This document shows, piece after piece, positions 15,950 to 24,496 of a stretch of DNA of 64,000 nt; the first letter of the stretch is position 1; each line of letters starts with the position of its first letter. The position numbers and the translations under genes were made by a program. The stretch is taken from NCBI RefSeq assembly GCF_008801915.1, contig NZ_VZOV01000002.1, positions 1 through 64,000 of the forward strand. Direction: 5' to 3'. The notes beneath the pieces were generated by a model. The model saw only the letters and a program-made list of their open reading frames with translations. It was not told the DNA's origin and did no database searches. Source of the DNA: Cupriavidus gilardii (GTDB taxonomy: Bacteria > Pseudomonadota > Gammaproteobacteria > Burkholderiales > Burkholderiaceae).

Positions 15950-18358
15950 ATGAACAAGCAAACCGAAGCCTTCCTGCTCGACACCGGTGTCGCCAACGGC
16001 GGTGCGCCGGTCGCGGCGGACTTCAGCGGCGGCGACCTCGCCGCCCATATCGCGGCGGAGGCGCCGCCGCAGATCGGCGTGTCGCGCCCGCACGAGTCCG
16101 CGCATCTGCATGTGGCCGGCACGGCCACCTATACCGACGACATTCCCGAACTCGCCGGCACGCTGCACGCCGCGCTCGGCATCAGCGCCCGCGCCCACGC
16201 CCGCATCCGTTCGATCGCGCTGGACAAGGTGCGCGCCGCGCCCGGCGTCGTCGCGGTGCTGACCGCGCAGGACATCCCCGGCGTCAACGACTGCGGCCCG
16301 ATCGTCCACGACGATCCGATCCTGGCCAGCGACACCGTGCAGTTCGTCGGCCAGCCGATCTTCATCGTGGTGGCGTCCTCGCACGATGCCGCGCGCCGCG
16401 CCGCACGCCTGGCCGCGATCGACTACGAGGACCTGCCGCCGATCCTGTCGCCGCAGGCCGCGCACGAGGCGCGCAGCTACGTGCTGCCGCCGATGCATCT
16501 GGAGCGCGGCCAGCCGCGCCAGCAGCTGGGCACGGCCGCGCATCGCGACAAGGGCCATATCCGCCTTGGCGGCCAGGAGCAGTTTTATCTGGAAGGCCAG
16601 ATCGCCTATGCGGCGCCGAAGGAAAACGACGGCATGCACGTCTGGTGTTCGACCCAGCATCCGACCGAGATGCAGCACGCGGTCGCCCACGTGCTCGGCT
16701 GGCAGGTACACCAGGTGCTGGTCGAATGCCGGCGCATGGGCGGCGGCTTCGGCGGCAAGGAATCGCAGTCCGCGCTGTTCGCCTGCTGCGCGGCGCTGGC
16801 CGCGTGGAAGCTGATGTGCCCGGTCAAGCTGCGTCCGGACCGCGACGACGACATGATGATCACCGGCAAGCGCCACGACTTCGTGTTCGACTACGAGGTC
16901 GGGCATGATCCGCGAGGCCGCATCGAGGCGGTCGCGGTCCAGATGGTGTCGCGTGCCGGCTTCTCCGCCGACCTGTCCGGCCCGGTGATGACGCGCGCGA
17001 TCTGCCACTTCGACAATGCCTACTGGCTGCCGCACGTGCAGATCGACGGCTACTGCGGCAAGACCAATACGCAGAGCAATACCGCGTTCCGCGGCTTCGG
17101 CGGTCCGCAGGGCGCCTTCGCGATCGAGTACATCCTCGACAATATCGCGCGCACCGTCGGCCGCGACGCGCTGGACGTGCGCCGCGACAACCTGTACGGC
17201 AAGACCGAGCGCAACGTGACGCCGTACGGCCAGACCGTCGAGGACAACGTCATCCACGAGCTGCTGGACCAGCTCGAAGCCAGCAGCGACTACCGCGCCC
17301 GGCGCGAGGCCACGCGCGCGTTCAACGCGGCCAGCCCGGTGCTGAAGAAGGGCATCGCGATCACGCCGGTCAAGTTCGGCATCTCGTTCAACGTCGCGCA
17401 CTTCAATCAGGCCGGCGCGCTGGTGCACGTCTATAACGACGGTTCGGTGCTGGTCAATCACGGCGGCACCGAGATGGGCCAGGGGCTGAACACCAAGGTG
17501 GCGATGGTGGTCGCGCACGAGCTCGGCATCCGGCTCGAACGCGTGCGCGTGACCGCGACCGACACCAGCAAGGTCGCCAATACGTCGGCGACCGCGGCCT
17601 CGACCGGCACCGACCTGAACGGCAAGGCCGCGCAGGACGCGGCGCGCCAGATCCGCGAGCGGCTGGCCGCCTTCGCGGCGCGCCAGGCCGGCGTCGATCC
17701 GTCCACGGTGCGCTTCGGCGACGACCTGGTGGTCGCGGGCGAGCTGCGCCTGCGCTTCGACGAGCTGGCGCGCCAGGCCTACGTCGCACGCGTGCAGCTG
17801 TGGTCCGACGGCTTCTACGCCACGCCCAAGCTGCATTGGGACCAGAGCAAGCTGCAGGGCCGGCCGTTCTACTACTACGCCTACGGCGCGGCCTGCTCCG
17901 AAGTGCTGGTCGACACGCTGACCGGCGAATTCCGGCTGCTGCGCGCGGACGTGCTGCACGACGTCGGCCGCTCGCTGAACCCGGCGATCGACATCGGCCA
18001 GGTCGAGGGCGGCTTCATCCAGGGCATGGGCTGGCTGACCACCGAGGAGCTGTGGTGGAACAAGGACGGCAAGCTGATGACGCATGCGCCGTCGACCTAC
18101 AAGATCCCGACCGTCAACGACTGTCCGGAAGCGTTCAACGTGCGGCTGTTCGAGAACCGCAACGCCGAGGACAGCATCCACCGCTCGAAGGCGGTCGGCG
18201 AGCCGCCGCTGCTGCTGCCGTTCTCGGTGTTCTTCGCGATCCGCGATGCCATCGCCAGCCTGGGCGGCTATCGCATCAACCCGCCGCTCGATGCGCCGGC
18301 GACCAGCGAGGCGATCCTGAACGCGGCCGATGCCGTGCGTCAGGCCGCTGCGGCCTGA
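15950..18358 (+). CDS. xdhB: xanthine dehydrogenase large (molybdenum) subunit
   Basis: The 802-residue molybdopterin subunit that hydroxylates hypoxanthine and xanthine. Family hallmarks are Gly-Gly-Gly-Phe-Gly-Gly-Lys-Glu in the N-terminal half, Phe-Arg-Gly-Phe-Gly-Gly-Pro-Gln (substrate and cofactor loop) and Gly-Thr-Glu-Met-Gly-Gln-Gly. The catalytic-base motif is Val-Gly-Glu-Pro-Pro-Leu, with Glu751. AAAAGGAG precedes the ATG. It lies between xdhA and xdhC in one operon. Activity needs the sulphurated molybdenum cofactor that XdhC helps deliver. Confidence 0.96.
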   Translation: MNKQTEAFLLDTGVANGGAPVAADFSGGDLAAHIAAEAPPQIGVSRPHESAHLHVAGTATYTDDIPELAGTLHAALGISARAHARIRSIALDKVRAAPGVVAVLTAQDIPGVNDCGPIVHDDPILASDTVQFVGQPIFIVVASSHDAARRAARLAAIDYEDLPPILSPQAAHEARSYVLPPMHLERGQPRQQLGTAAHRDKGHIRLGGQEQFYLEGQIAYAAPKENDGMHVWCSTQHPTEMQHAVAHVLGWQVHQVLVECRRMGGGFGGKESQSALFACCAALAAWKLMCPVKLRPDRDDDMMITGKRHDFVFDYEVGHDPRGRIEAVAVQMVSRAGFSADLSGPVMTRAICHFDNAYWLPHVQIDGYCGKTNTQSNTAFRGFGGPQGAFAIEYILDNIARTVGRDALDVRRDNLYGKTERNVTPYGQTVEDNVIHELLDQLEASSDYRARREATRAFNAASPVLKKGIAITPVKFGISFNVAHFNQAGALVHVYNDGSVLVNHGGTEMGQGLNTKVAMVVAHELGIRLERVRVTATDTSKVANTSATAASTGTDLNGKAAQDAARQIRERLAAFAARQAGVDPSTVRFGDDLVVAGELRLRFDELARQAYVARVQLWSDGFYATPKLHWDQSKLQGRPFYYYAYGAACSEVLVDTLTGEFRLLRADVLHDVGRSLNPAIDIGQVEGGFIQGMGWLTTEELWWNKDGKLMTHAPSTYKIPTVNDCPEAFNVRLFENRNAEDSIHRSKAVGEPPLLLPFSVFFAIRDAIASLGGYRINPPLDAPATSEAILNAADAVRQAAAA

Positions 18359-18403
18359 CGCCGTCACGCGCAATCCGTCGAAGGCCAACATTCGGACGCG
18401 ATC

Positions 18404-19474
18404 ATGCAGGACGCCCCGCTCAAGCCCTTCCGCTTTGCCGACGCCGCCGCGCTGGTGCGCGCCGGCGTGCCGGTCGCGATGGTCACCATCGTCGAGGTCA
18501 AGGGCTCCGCGCCGCGCGAGCCCGGCATCCGCATGCTGGTGACCGGCGACGACCTGATCGGCACGATCGGCGGCGGCCATCTGGAATGGCGCGGCATGGC
18601 GATCGCGCGCGAGATGCTGGACGCGGCAGCGCAAGGCGAGGCCGCGTCGCTTGCGCCCGATGCCACGCGCCGCGTCGTGCGGATTCCGCTCGGACCGGCG
18701 CTGGGCCAGTGCTGCGGCGGCGTGGTGCAGCTCGCCTTCGAGCGGCTCGGCCCGGCCGATCTCGAGTGGCTGGACGCGGTGGAAGCGGCCTTTGCCGCGC
18801 GCCGCACCGTCACGCGCGCGGTGCCGGCCGCCGGCCCCGTCCGCCATGCGATCGACCGCACGCCACTGCCGACGCTGCCCGCCGTCACGCTGCACGAGGA
18901 CGGCAGCTGGACCGACCTGCTGGCCCCGGACGAGATGCATGTGGTGCTGTTCGGCGCCGGCCATGTCGGCCACGCACTGGTCAAGGTGCTGGGCACGCTG
19001 CCGTGCACGGTCCATTGGGTCGACGAGCGCGACACGCTGTTTCCTGCCGGCCTGCCCGGCAACGTGGTGGCCGAAGCCACCGACACGGCCGAGGCGGTGG
19101 TCGACGAAGCCCCGCCCGGCAGCTACTTCCTGGTCATGACGCATAGCCACGCGCTGGACCAGGCGCTGTGCGAACGGATCCTGCGGCGCACCGACTTCGC
19201 CTACTTCGGGTTGATCGGCTCGAAGACCAAGCGCGCCCGCTTCGAACACCGGATGGTCGAGCATGGCATCGACCCGGCTGCCTTTGTACGGATGACCTGC
19301 CCGATCGGCGTCGCGGGCATCACCGACAAGGCTCCGGCTATGATTGCAGTTGCCATCGTCGCCCAGCTGCTGCAAGTGCGCGATCGGCGCCTGGCGGCGC
19401 TGCGCGCCGGCGCACCGGCAACGCAGCGCGACGGCGGGCAGCCGGGCGGCAGCGAAAGCCCCGCCCACCGGTAA
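18404..19474 (+). CDS. xdhC: xanthine dehydrogenase accessory protein XdhC
   Basis: A 356-residue chaperone that binds molybdenum cofactor, promotes its sulphuration and inserts it into XdhB. Visible parts are an N-terminal XdhC/CoxI domain (Gly-Ser-Ala-Pro-Arg-Glu-Pro-Gly, Gly-Gly-Gly-His-Leu-Glu, Leu-Gly-Gln-Cys-Cys-Gly-Gly) and a C-terminal Rossmann domain beginning Val-Leu-Phe-Gly-Ala-Gly-His-Val-Gly and ending with Gly-Leu-Ile-Gly-Ser-Lys-Thr-Lys. It starts 45 bp after xdhB. The last 20 residues are a Gly/Gln/Ser-rich tail. Confidence 0.93.
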   Translation: MQDAPLKPFRFADAAALVRAGVPVAMVTIVEVKGSAPREPGIRMLVTGDDLIGTIGGGHLEWRGMAIAREMLDAAAQGEAASLAPDATRRVVRIPLGPALGQCCGGVVQLAFERLGPADLEWLDAVEAAFAARRTVTRAVPAAGPVRHAIDRTPLPTLPAVTLHEDGSWTDLLAPDEMHVVLFGAGHVGHALVKVLGTLPCTVHWVDERDTLFPAGLPGNVVAEATDTAEAVVDEAPPGSYFLVMTHSHALDQALCERILRRTDFAYFGLIGSKTKRARFEHRMVEHGIDPAAFVRMTCPIGVAGITDKAPAMIAVAIVAQLLQVRDRRLAALRAGAPATQRDGGQPGGSESPAHR

Positions 19475-19533
19475 CCGCGCCGGCACACTGTTCGAACACG
19501 GACAGCATGCCGGCATAGAAAAAAGGATTCCCC

Positions 19534-20589
19534 ATGACGCTCGACGCCGCGCTCGCGGACCGCATCCGCCGCACTCCCAAGGCCGAACTGCATGTGCACA
19601 TCGAAGGGACGCTCGAACCCGAGCTGATCTTCCGGCTCGCGCAGCGCAACCAGGTCAAGCTGCCCTACCCCAGCGTCGAGGCGCTGCGCGCCGCCTATGC
19701 GTTTACCGATCTGCAATCGTTCCTCGACATCTACTATGCGGGCGCCAGCGTGCTGCTGACCGAGGAGGATTTCTTCGACATGACGATGGCGTACGTCGAG
19801 CGCGCGGTCGCCGACAACGTGCGTCACGCGGAAATCTTCTTCGATCCGCAGACGCATACCGCGCGCGGCGTGGACATCGAGATCGTGATCGACGGCATCG
19901 CCGATGCCCTGGCTCAGGCCCGCACGCAGTACGACTTCTCCAGCAGCATGATCCTCTGCTTCCTGCGGCATCTGTCGGAGGAAGACGCGTTCGCCACGCT
20001 CGAGGCCGCGCTGCCCTATCGCGACCGCTTCATCGGCGTCGGTCTCGACTCGTCGGAGCGCGGCAATCCGCCCGAGAAGTTCGCGCGGGTGTTTGCCCGT
20101 GCGAAAGAGCTGGGCCTGCATCGCGTCGCTCATGCCGGCGAGGAAGGGCCGGCCGACTATGTCCGCGACGCGCTCGACATCCTGCACGTCGAGCGCATCG
20201 ACCACGGCGTGCGCGCGATCGACGATCCGGCACTGGTCGAGCGGCTGGCGCGCGAACGCATCGCGCTGACCGTGTGCCCGCTGTCGAACCAGAAGCTCAA
20301 GGTCTATCCCGACCTGCGCGACCACTCGCTGAAGAAGCTGCTCGACGCCGGCGTCGCGGTGACGATCCACTCGGACGACCCGGCCTATTTCGGCGGCTAT
20401 ATGAACGCCAACTGGGAGGCCACCTTCGACGCGCTGCCGCTCGATGCCGCCGACGCGCACCGGCTTGCCCGCAACAGTTTCGAGGCCAGCTTCCTGCCGC
20501 CGGCGCTGAAGGCCGAATACCTGACCGAGGTCGACCGCTTCTGGCAGGCGGCCAGCCCCACGAAGCCGGCAAGCGCGGCGACGGCTTGA
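19534..20589 (+). CDS. adenine/adenosine deaminase
   Basis: A 351-residue metal-dependent deaminase of the adenosine deaminase superfamily. Metal and catalytic motifs are His20-Val-His22, His-Ala-Gly-Glu-Glu, a central His-Gly-Val-Arg, and His-Ser-Asp-Asp-Pro-Ala-Tyr-Phe-Gly-Gly-Tyr. This last motif is more like the adenine aminohydrolase branch than classical adenosine deaminases, which carry Asn-Thr-Asp-Asp-Pro. Adenine to hypoxanthine is therefore the more likely reaction. AAAAGGA precedes the ATG. It follows xdhC by 59 bp and feeds hypoxanthine to XdhAB. Confidence 0.9.
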   Translation: MTLDAALADRIRRTPKAELHVHIEGTLEPELIFRLAQRNQVKLPYPSVEALRAAYAFTDLQSFLDIYYAGASVLLTEEDFFDMTMAYVERAVADNVRHAEIFFDPQTHTARGVDIEIVIDGIADALAQARTQYDFSSSMILCFLRHLSEEDAFATLEAALPYRDRFIGVGLDSSERGNPPEKFARVFARAKELGLHRVAHAGEEGPADYVRDALDILHVERIDHGVRAIDDPALVERLARERIALTVCPLSNQKLKVYPDLRDHSLKKLLDAGVAVTIHSDDPAYFGGYMNANWEATFDALPLDAADAHRLARNSFEASFLPPALKAEYLTEVDRFWQAASPTKPASAATA

Positions 20590-20619
20590 TGCCGTTGCCG
20601 CCCTGACCGGCGCAACATC

Positions 20620-20640
20620 GGCCGGCGCCCCGCGCCGGCC
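20620..20640 (+). terminator. Terminator-like hairpin after the deaminase
   Basis: A 9-bp GC-only stem (GGCCGGCGC / GCGCCGGCC) with a 3-base loop, followed by TTTCCC, lies 30 bp after the deaminase stop. It would end the xdhABC-deaminase transcript, leaving guaD on its own or by read-through. Confidence 0.65.
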
Positions 20641-20658
20641 TTTCCCAACCCCACGACC

Positions 20659-21975
20659 ATGAACCAGACCACCAGCCCCTCTTCCCCTACCGGTACCCTT
20701 CGCGCCATCCGTGGCCGCGTGCTGCATTTCCTGCGCGACCCGCAATTCCATGATGACGCGTATCAGTATTGGGAAGACGGTGTGCTGCTGGTCGACGACG
20801 GCCGCATCGTGGCCGCGGGCCCCTATGCCGAGCTGGCGCCATCGGTCGCCCCGGGCACCGAGGTGATCGACCATCGCGGCAAGCTGATCGTGCCGGGCTT
20901 TATCGATACGCACGTGCACTATCCGCAGACCGACATGATCGCGTCGCCGTCGCCGGGCCTGCTGCACTGGCTCGACACCTATACCTTCCCCGAGGAGCGC
21001 CGCTTCGCCGAGCCCGAGTACGCGGCCGGCGTGGCTGCCTTCTTCGCCGACGAGCTGCTGCGCAACGGCACCACCAGCGCGCTGGTCTGGAGCACCGTCC
21101 ATGCCGCCTCGGCCGACGCGCTGTTCGCCGAGAGCCATCGCCGCAATCTGCGGCTGGCGACCGGCAAGGTGCTGATGGACCGCCACTGCCCGGACTTCCT
21201 GCGCGACACCGCCGAGTCCGGCGCGCGCGAATCTGCCGATCTGCTGTCGCGCTGGCATGGCAAGGGACGCCTGTCCTATGCGATCACGCCGCGCTTCGCG
21301 CCGACCTCGACCGAGGCCCAGCTGGCGGCCTGCGGCGAGCTGGCGCGCGCCTACCCCGAAGCGCTGATCCAGACCCACGTGGCGGAGAACCGCGACGAGG
21401 TCAAATGGGTCGCCGAGCTGTTCCCGCAGGCGCGCAGCTATCTGGACGTCTACGATCGATACGGGCTGCTGCGGCCGGGGGCGTTCTACGGCCATGCGAT
21501 CCACCTCGACGACGACGATCGCCGCCGGCTCGCCGATACCGGCGCCGCGGTCGCGCACTGCCCGACTTCGAACCTGTTCCTCGGCAGCGGCCTCTACGAC
21601 TTCCACCAGTCGGACGCGCATCGGCTCAATCTGACGCTGGCCACCGACGTCGGCGGCGGCACCTCGTTCTCGATGCTGCGCACGATGAACGCGGCGCACA
21701 AGGTCGCGCGGATGGGCGGCTACCATCTGACCGCGCTGCGGATGTTCTACCTGGCCACGCGCGCGCCGGCCGACGCGCTGGGCTGGGGCGACCGCGTTGG
21801 CAGCTTCGCGCCGGGCAACGAGGCCGACTTCATCGTGCTCGACCCGGAGGCCACGCCGCTGCTGGCCCGCCGCAGCGCGCGCTCGGAAACGCTCGAGGAG
21901 CAGCTGTTCGCGTTCGCAATGCTGGGCGACGATCGGGTGATCGACAGCGTGTACGTGATGGGCGAGCGGGCCTGA
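20659..21975 (+). CDS. guaD: guanine deaminase
   Basis: A 438-residue zinc amidohydrolase converting guanine to xanthine, the substrate of XdhAB encoded upstream. Motifs are Pro-Gly-Phe-Ile-Asp-Thr-His-Val-His-Tyr-Pro-Gln, Tyr-Thr-Phe-Pro-Glu-Glu, Gln-Thr-His-Val-Ala-Glu, Gly-His-Ala-Ile-His and Ala-Thr-Asp-Val-Gly-Gly-Gly-Thr-Ser. Length and motif order match GuaD. A hairpin terminator separates it from the preceding deaminase gene. No strong Shine-Dalgarno is visible before the ATG. Confidence 0.95.
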   Translation: MNQTTSPSSPTGTLRAIRGRVLHFLRDPQFHDDAYQYWEDGVLLVDDGRIVAAGPYAELAPSVAPGTEVIDHRGKLIVPGFIDTHVHYPQTDMIASPSPGLLHWLDTYTFPEERRFAEPEYAAGVAAFFADELLRNGTTSALVWSTVHAASADALFAESHRRNLRLATGKVLMDRHCPDFLRDTAESGARESADLLSRWHGKGRLSYAITPRFAPTSTEAQLAACGELARAYPEALIQTHVAENRDEVKWVAELFPQARSYLDVYDRYGLLRPGAFYGHAIHLDDDDRRRLADTGAAVAHCPTSNLFLGSGLYDFHQSDAHRLNLTLATDVGGGTSFSMLRTMNAAHKVARMGGYHLTALRMFYLATRAPADALGWGDRVGSFAPGNEADFIVLDPEATPLLARRSARSETLEEQLFAFAMLGDDRVIDSVYVMGERA

Positions 21976-22020
21976 ACGGCCACGGTGTAGCCGGTACGGC
22001 GGTGCGTCTGAAGACACCGG

Positions 22021-22040
22021 GTCCCCGCCTTTGCGGGGAC
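22021..22040. repeat. REP-like palindrome (GTCCCCGC type)
   Basis: GTCCCCGC-CTTT-GCGGGGAC is a perfect 8-bp stem followed by repeated GACGACGA. A related half, GTCGTCCCCGCGC, recurs at 22067. This is the style of short dispersed intergenic palindromes in Burkholderiales. There is no T run, so it is unlikely to be a simple terminator. Confidence 0.55.
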
Positions 22041-22179
22041 GACGACGATTCGCGAACATGCCCGTCGTCCCCGCGCACGCGACGACCCAGCGGCTTGCGC
22101 CTTGCTTGACCCCGGTCAAGGTCCTCGCCATCGATCTGCATTACGCTGGCCCGCGCCATTCGACAATGCCGATCCCGAT

Positions 22180-23301
22180 ATGACCACACCCGTTGCACCC
22201 GCCGATGCCGTTCCATCCGGCGTTCCACCCGAACCGCTGTCGCCCCACGCTCCGCTGCCACCCCGCAAGGTCATCCGCAGCTGGCTGATTCCGCTGTCCG
22301 ACCGCAGCACGCCGCGCGCGCTGCTGCTGTTCGCGCTCGACGCGTCGCTGTTTTTTGCGGCCCTCGCCGCGCTCGTGATGGCATCGCACTGGCTCGCCAA
22401 GCTGGCGCTCGGCGTGCTGGCCGGCGTGCTGATCGCGCGCCTGTTCATCCTCGGACACGATGCCTGCCACCAGAGCCTGACGCCGCGCCGCGGCCTGAAC
22501 AAATGGCTGGGCCGGATCGCCTTCCTGCCGTCGCTGACGCCGTACAGCCTGTGGGAGGTCGGCCATAACGTCGTCCATCACGGCTACACCAACCTGAAGG
22601 GCTTCGATTTCGTCTGGGCCCCGTACTCGATGCAGGAATACGCGGCGCTGCCCTGGTGGCGCCGCGCGCTGGAGCGGCTGTACCGCAACGGCCTGGGCGC
22701 CGGGCTGTATTACCTGATCGAGATCTGGTGGCTGAAGCTGTTCTTCCCCAGCCGTCGGCAGATGGCGACGCGCCGCCGGATCTTCCTGGCCGACTGCCTG
22801 CTGGCGGCCGGCTTCGCGGCGCTGTGGATCGGCGCGCTGGCTTGGCTGGCCATGGCGACGCAGCAGTCGGTCGCGCTGCTGCTGGCCGCCGGTTTCGGCG
22901 TGCCCTTCCTGATCTGGAATGCGACGGTCGGCTTCGTGCTGTATGTCCACCATACCCATGAAAGCGTGGCCTGGTACGACAGCAAGGCGATGTGGGCGCG
23001 GGCCCAGCCCTTCGTCTCGACCACGGTCCATCTGCGCTTTCGCCATGGCGTCGGCACGCTGCTGCACCACATCATGGAACACACGGCCCACCACGTCGAC
23101 ATGAGCGTGCCGCTGTACCGGCTCAAGCGCGCGCAGGCGCTGCTGGAGCGCGCGCTGCCCGGCCGCATCGTGGTGCAGAACTTCTCGTGGCGCTGGTACT
23201 TCGATACCGCGCGCCGCTGCAAGCTGTACGACTTCCAGGCGCTGTGCTGGACCGATTTCCGCGGCCGCCGCACCACCGCGCCGTCGCCGGTGCCGGCGTA
23301 G
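22180..23301 (+). CDS. fatty acid desaturase
   Basis: A 373-residue membrane di-iron desaturase. Three His boxes are present: His93-Asp-Ala-Cys-His97, His129-Asn-Val-Val-His-His134 and His301-Thr-Ala-His-His305. About four hydrophobic segments lie between them in the usual two-hairpin layout. It would insert a double bond in acyl chains of membrane lipids; the position is not predictable. The ATG at 22180 is chosen over a TTG at 22102. The N-terminal 30 residues are Pro/Ala-rich. Confidence 0.9.
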   Translation: MTTPVAPADAVPSGVPPEPLSPHAPLPPRKVIRSWLIPLSDRSTPRALLLFALDASLFFAALAALVMASHWLAKLALGVLAGVLIARLFILGHDACHQSLTPRRGLNKWLGRIAFLPSLTPYSLWEVGHNVVHHGYTNLKGFDFVWAPYSMQEYAALPWWRRALERLYRNGLGAGLYYLIEIWWLKLFFPSRRQMATRRRIFLADCLLAAGFAALWIGALAWLAMATQQSVALLLAAGFGVPFLIWNATVGFVLYVHHTHESVAWYDSKAMWARAQPFVSTTVHLRFRHGVGTLLHHIMEHTAHHVDMSVPLYRLKRAQALLERALPGRIVVQNFSWRWYFDTARRCKLYDFQALCWTDFRGRRTTAPSPVPA

Positions 23302-23362
23302 CGAGCGCGGTCGGACGCAGCGGAGATCGGTGCCGGTATGGACGACCGCCTCGCAGACTGGC

Positions 23363-23368
23363 TATAAT
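23363..23368 (+). promoter_or_regulatory. -10 element for the Mn riboswitch transcript
   Basis: TATAAT lies 13 bp before the conserved start of the yybP-ykoY aptamer, which puts the likely transcription start near 23375. No convincing -35 is visible. Confidence 0.55.
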
Positions 23369-23374
23369 CGCGCT

Positions 23375-23557
23375 TCCCATTGGGGAGTAGCCGCCCTGCC
23401 GCTCGGCACCGAGCCATGCGACAGGGGCGTACGTCAACAGACTTGACCGCTTGCGGTTATGGCGTGCGCAGCTTCCGGAACGGTGCAATGCCTGTTCCAG
23501 GGCCTGGCGAGACCGATGACGTCGTTTTTCGGCTGGGCCGGGGAAAACGCACGTCAT
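23375..23557 (+). promoter_or_regulatory. yybP-ykoY manganese riboswitch and expression platform
   Basis: The leader of the GDT1-type exporter gene carries conserved yybP-ykoY signatures: GGGGAGTAGCC at 23382-23392, a CGTCAACAGACTTGACCG segment at 23432-23449, and GGCCTGGCGAGACC at 23501-23514. It is followed by a long hairpin with ATGACGT at 23516-23522 pairing ACGTCAT at 23551-23557, and an inner CGTTTT/AAAACG. In this class Mn2+ binding turns on downstream exporter genes. The hairpin lacks a U tract, so the switch may act on translation or through Rho. Confidence 0.82.
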
Positions 23558-23601
23558 TGGCATCTCGCGATGCGTCCGGCCCGCTGCTCCGATAACAACG
23601 A

Positions 23602-24177
23602 ATGGAATCCCTGCTCGTCTCGACCGGTATCGTCGCCCTCGCGGAAATGGGCGACAAGACCCAACTGCTGTCGCTGATTCTCGCTGCGCGCTACCGCAAG
23701 CCCATCCCCATCATCCTCGGCATCCTGATCGCGACGCTTGTCAACCATGGCCTGGCCGGCGCGCTCGGCGGCTGGATCACGCAAATGGTCGGCCCGGCGC
23801 TGCTGCGCTGGATCCTCGGCCTCGGCTTCATCGCGATGGGCGCATGGATGCTGATCCCCGACAAGCTCGACGAGACCGAAAAGCCCAAGGCGGTCAAGGG
23901 CGCGTTCGGCGTGCTGTGCGCGACCGTCGTGGTGTTCTTCTTCGCGGAGATGGGCGACAAGACGCAGATCGCCACCGTCGCCCTCGCCGCCCGCTTCAGC
24001 AGCGATATCCTCGCGGTGGTCGCCGGCACCACGATCGGCATGATGCTGGCCAACGTGCCGGCGGTGCTGCTGGGCGAACGCTTCGCGCACCGGCTGCCGA
24101 TCAAGCTGGTGCACCGCATCGCCGCGGCGGTGTTCGTCGTGTTGGGGGTGGTGGCGCTGATGGATATCGGAGGCTGA
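23602..24177 (+). CDS. TMEM165/GDT1 family cation exporter (probable Mn2+ exporter)
   Basis: A 191-residue membrane protein of the UPF0016/GDT1 family. The two signature motifs Glu-Met-Gly-Asp-Lys-Thr occur at residues 15-20 and 116-121, one per inverted half, each in a block of three hydrophobic helices. Bacterial members export Mn2+. The Mn riboswitch directly upstream supports that role here. The central loop is charged. It is a single-gene unit. Confidence 0.92.
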   Translation: MESLLVSTGIVALAEMGDKTQLLSLILAARYRKPIPIILGILIATLVNHGLAGALGGWITQMVGPALLRWILGLGFIAMGAWMLIPDKLDETEKPKAVKGAFGVLCATVVVFFFAEMGDKTQIATVALAARFSSDILAVVAGTTIGMMLANVPAVLLGERFAHRLPIKLVHRIAAAVFVVLGVVALMDIGG

Positions 24178-24396
24178 TCCCGGCCACGCGCTCCGGCCAC
24201 GGAATGCCGGTCGCCGGCTCTCGCCGATTCTCCTGTCACGTGCGGTCGCAACGGCGCAAGCGCGATCGTCGCCACGCGCAAACCCAGGGACTTCGTCGAT
24301 TGCGGTATTGCGATCGTCAATCCGTGGGAGCCGCCGCCAGGCGAAGCCGGCGTCCGTTGAGACGCCGCCTGCGAACGCGACAAACCAATACGAAGC
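24178..24396. other. Gap between the Mn exporter and puuD
   Basis: This 219-bp part of the 319-bp gap between two convergent genes shows no convincing ORF, RNA or hairpin. The remainder holds the puuD terminator. Confidence 0.6.
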
Positions 24397-24424
24397 CACA
24401 AAAAAACGGGGCTTTCGCCCCGTT
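24397..24424 (-). terminator. Intrinsic terminator of the uraH-puuD transcript
   Basis: Read on the minus strand, AACGGGGC-GAAA-GCCCCGTT is followed by a run of T. The perfect 8-bp stem, GNRA-like loop and T tract lie about 75 bp past the puuD stop codon. Confidence 0.9.
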
Positions 24425-24496
24425 CAAACCCTCGCCGGCCCGGTACTGCGGTCGCCGACTGCGCGGCCACCGGACCGTCGATCACCGATCGGTAGG

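Noticed and set aside
15929-19516. A 1195-codon open frame on the minus strand opposite xdhABC
   Set aside because: It is fully antisense to three certain genes and its translation is Arg/His/Gln-rich low-information sequence, typical of an alternative frame in high-GC DNA.
19201-22131. A 976-codon minus-strand frame opposite the deaminase genes
   Set aside because: It is antisense to two well-supported enzymes and has no recognisable domain.
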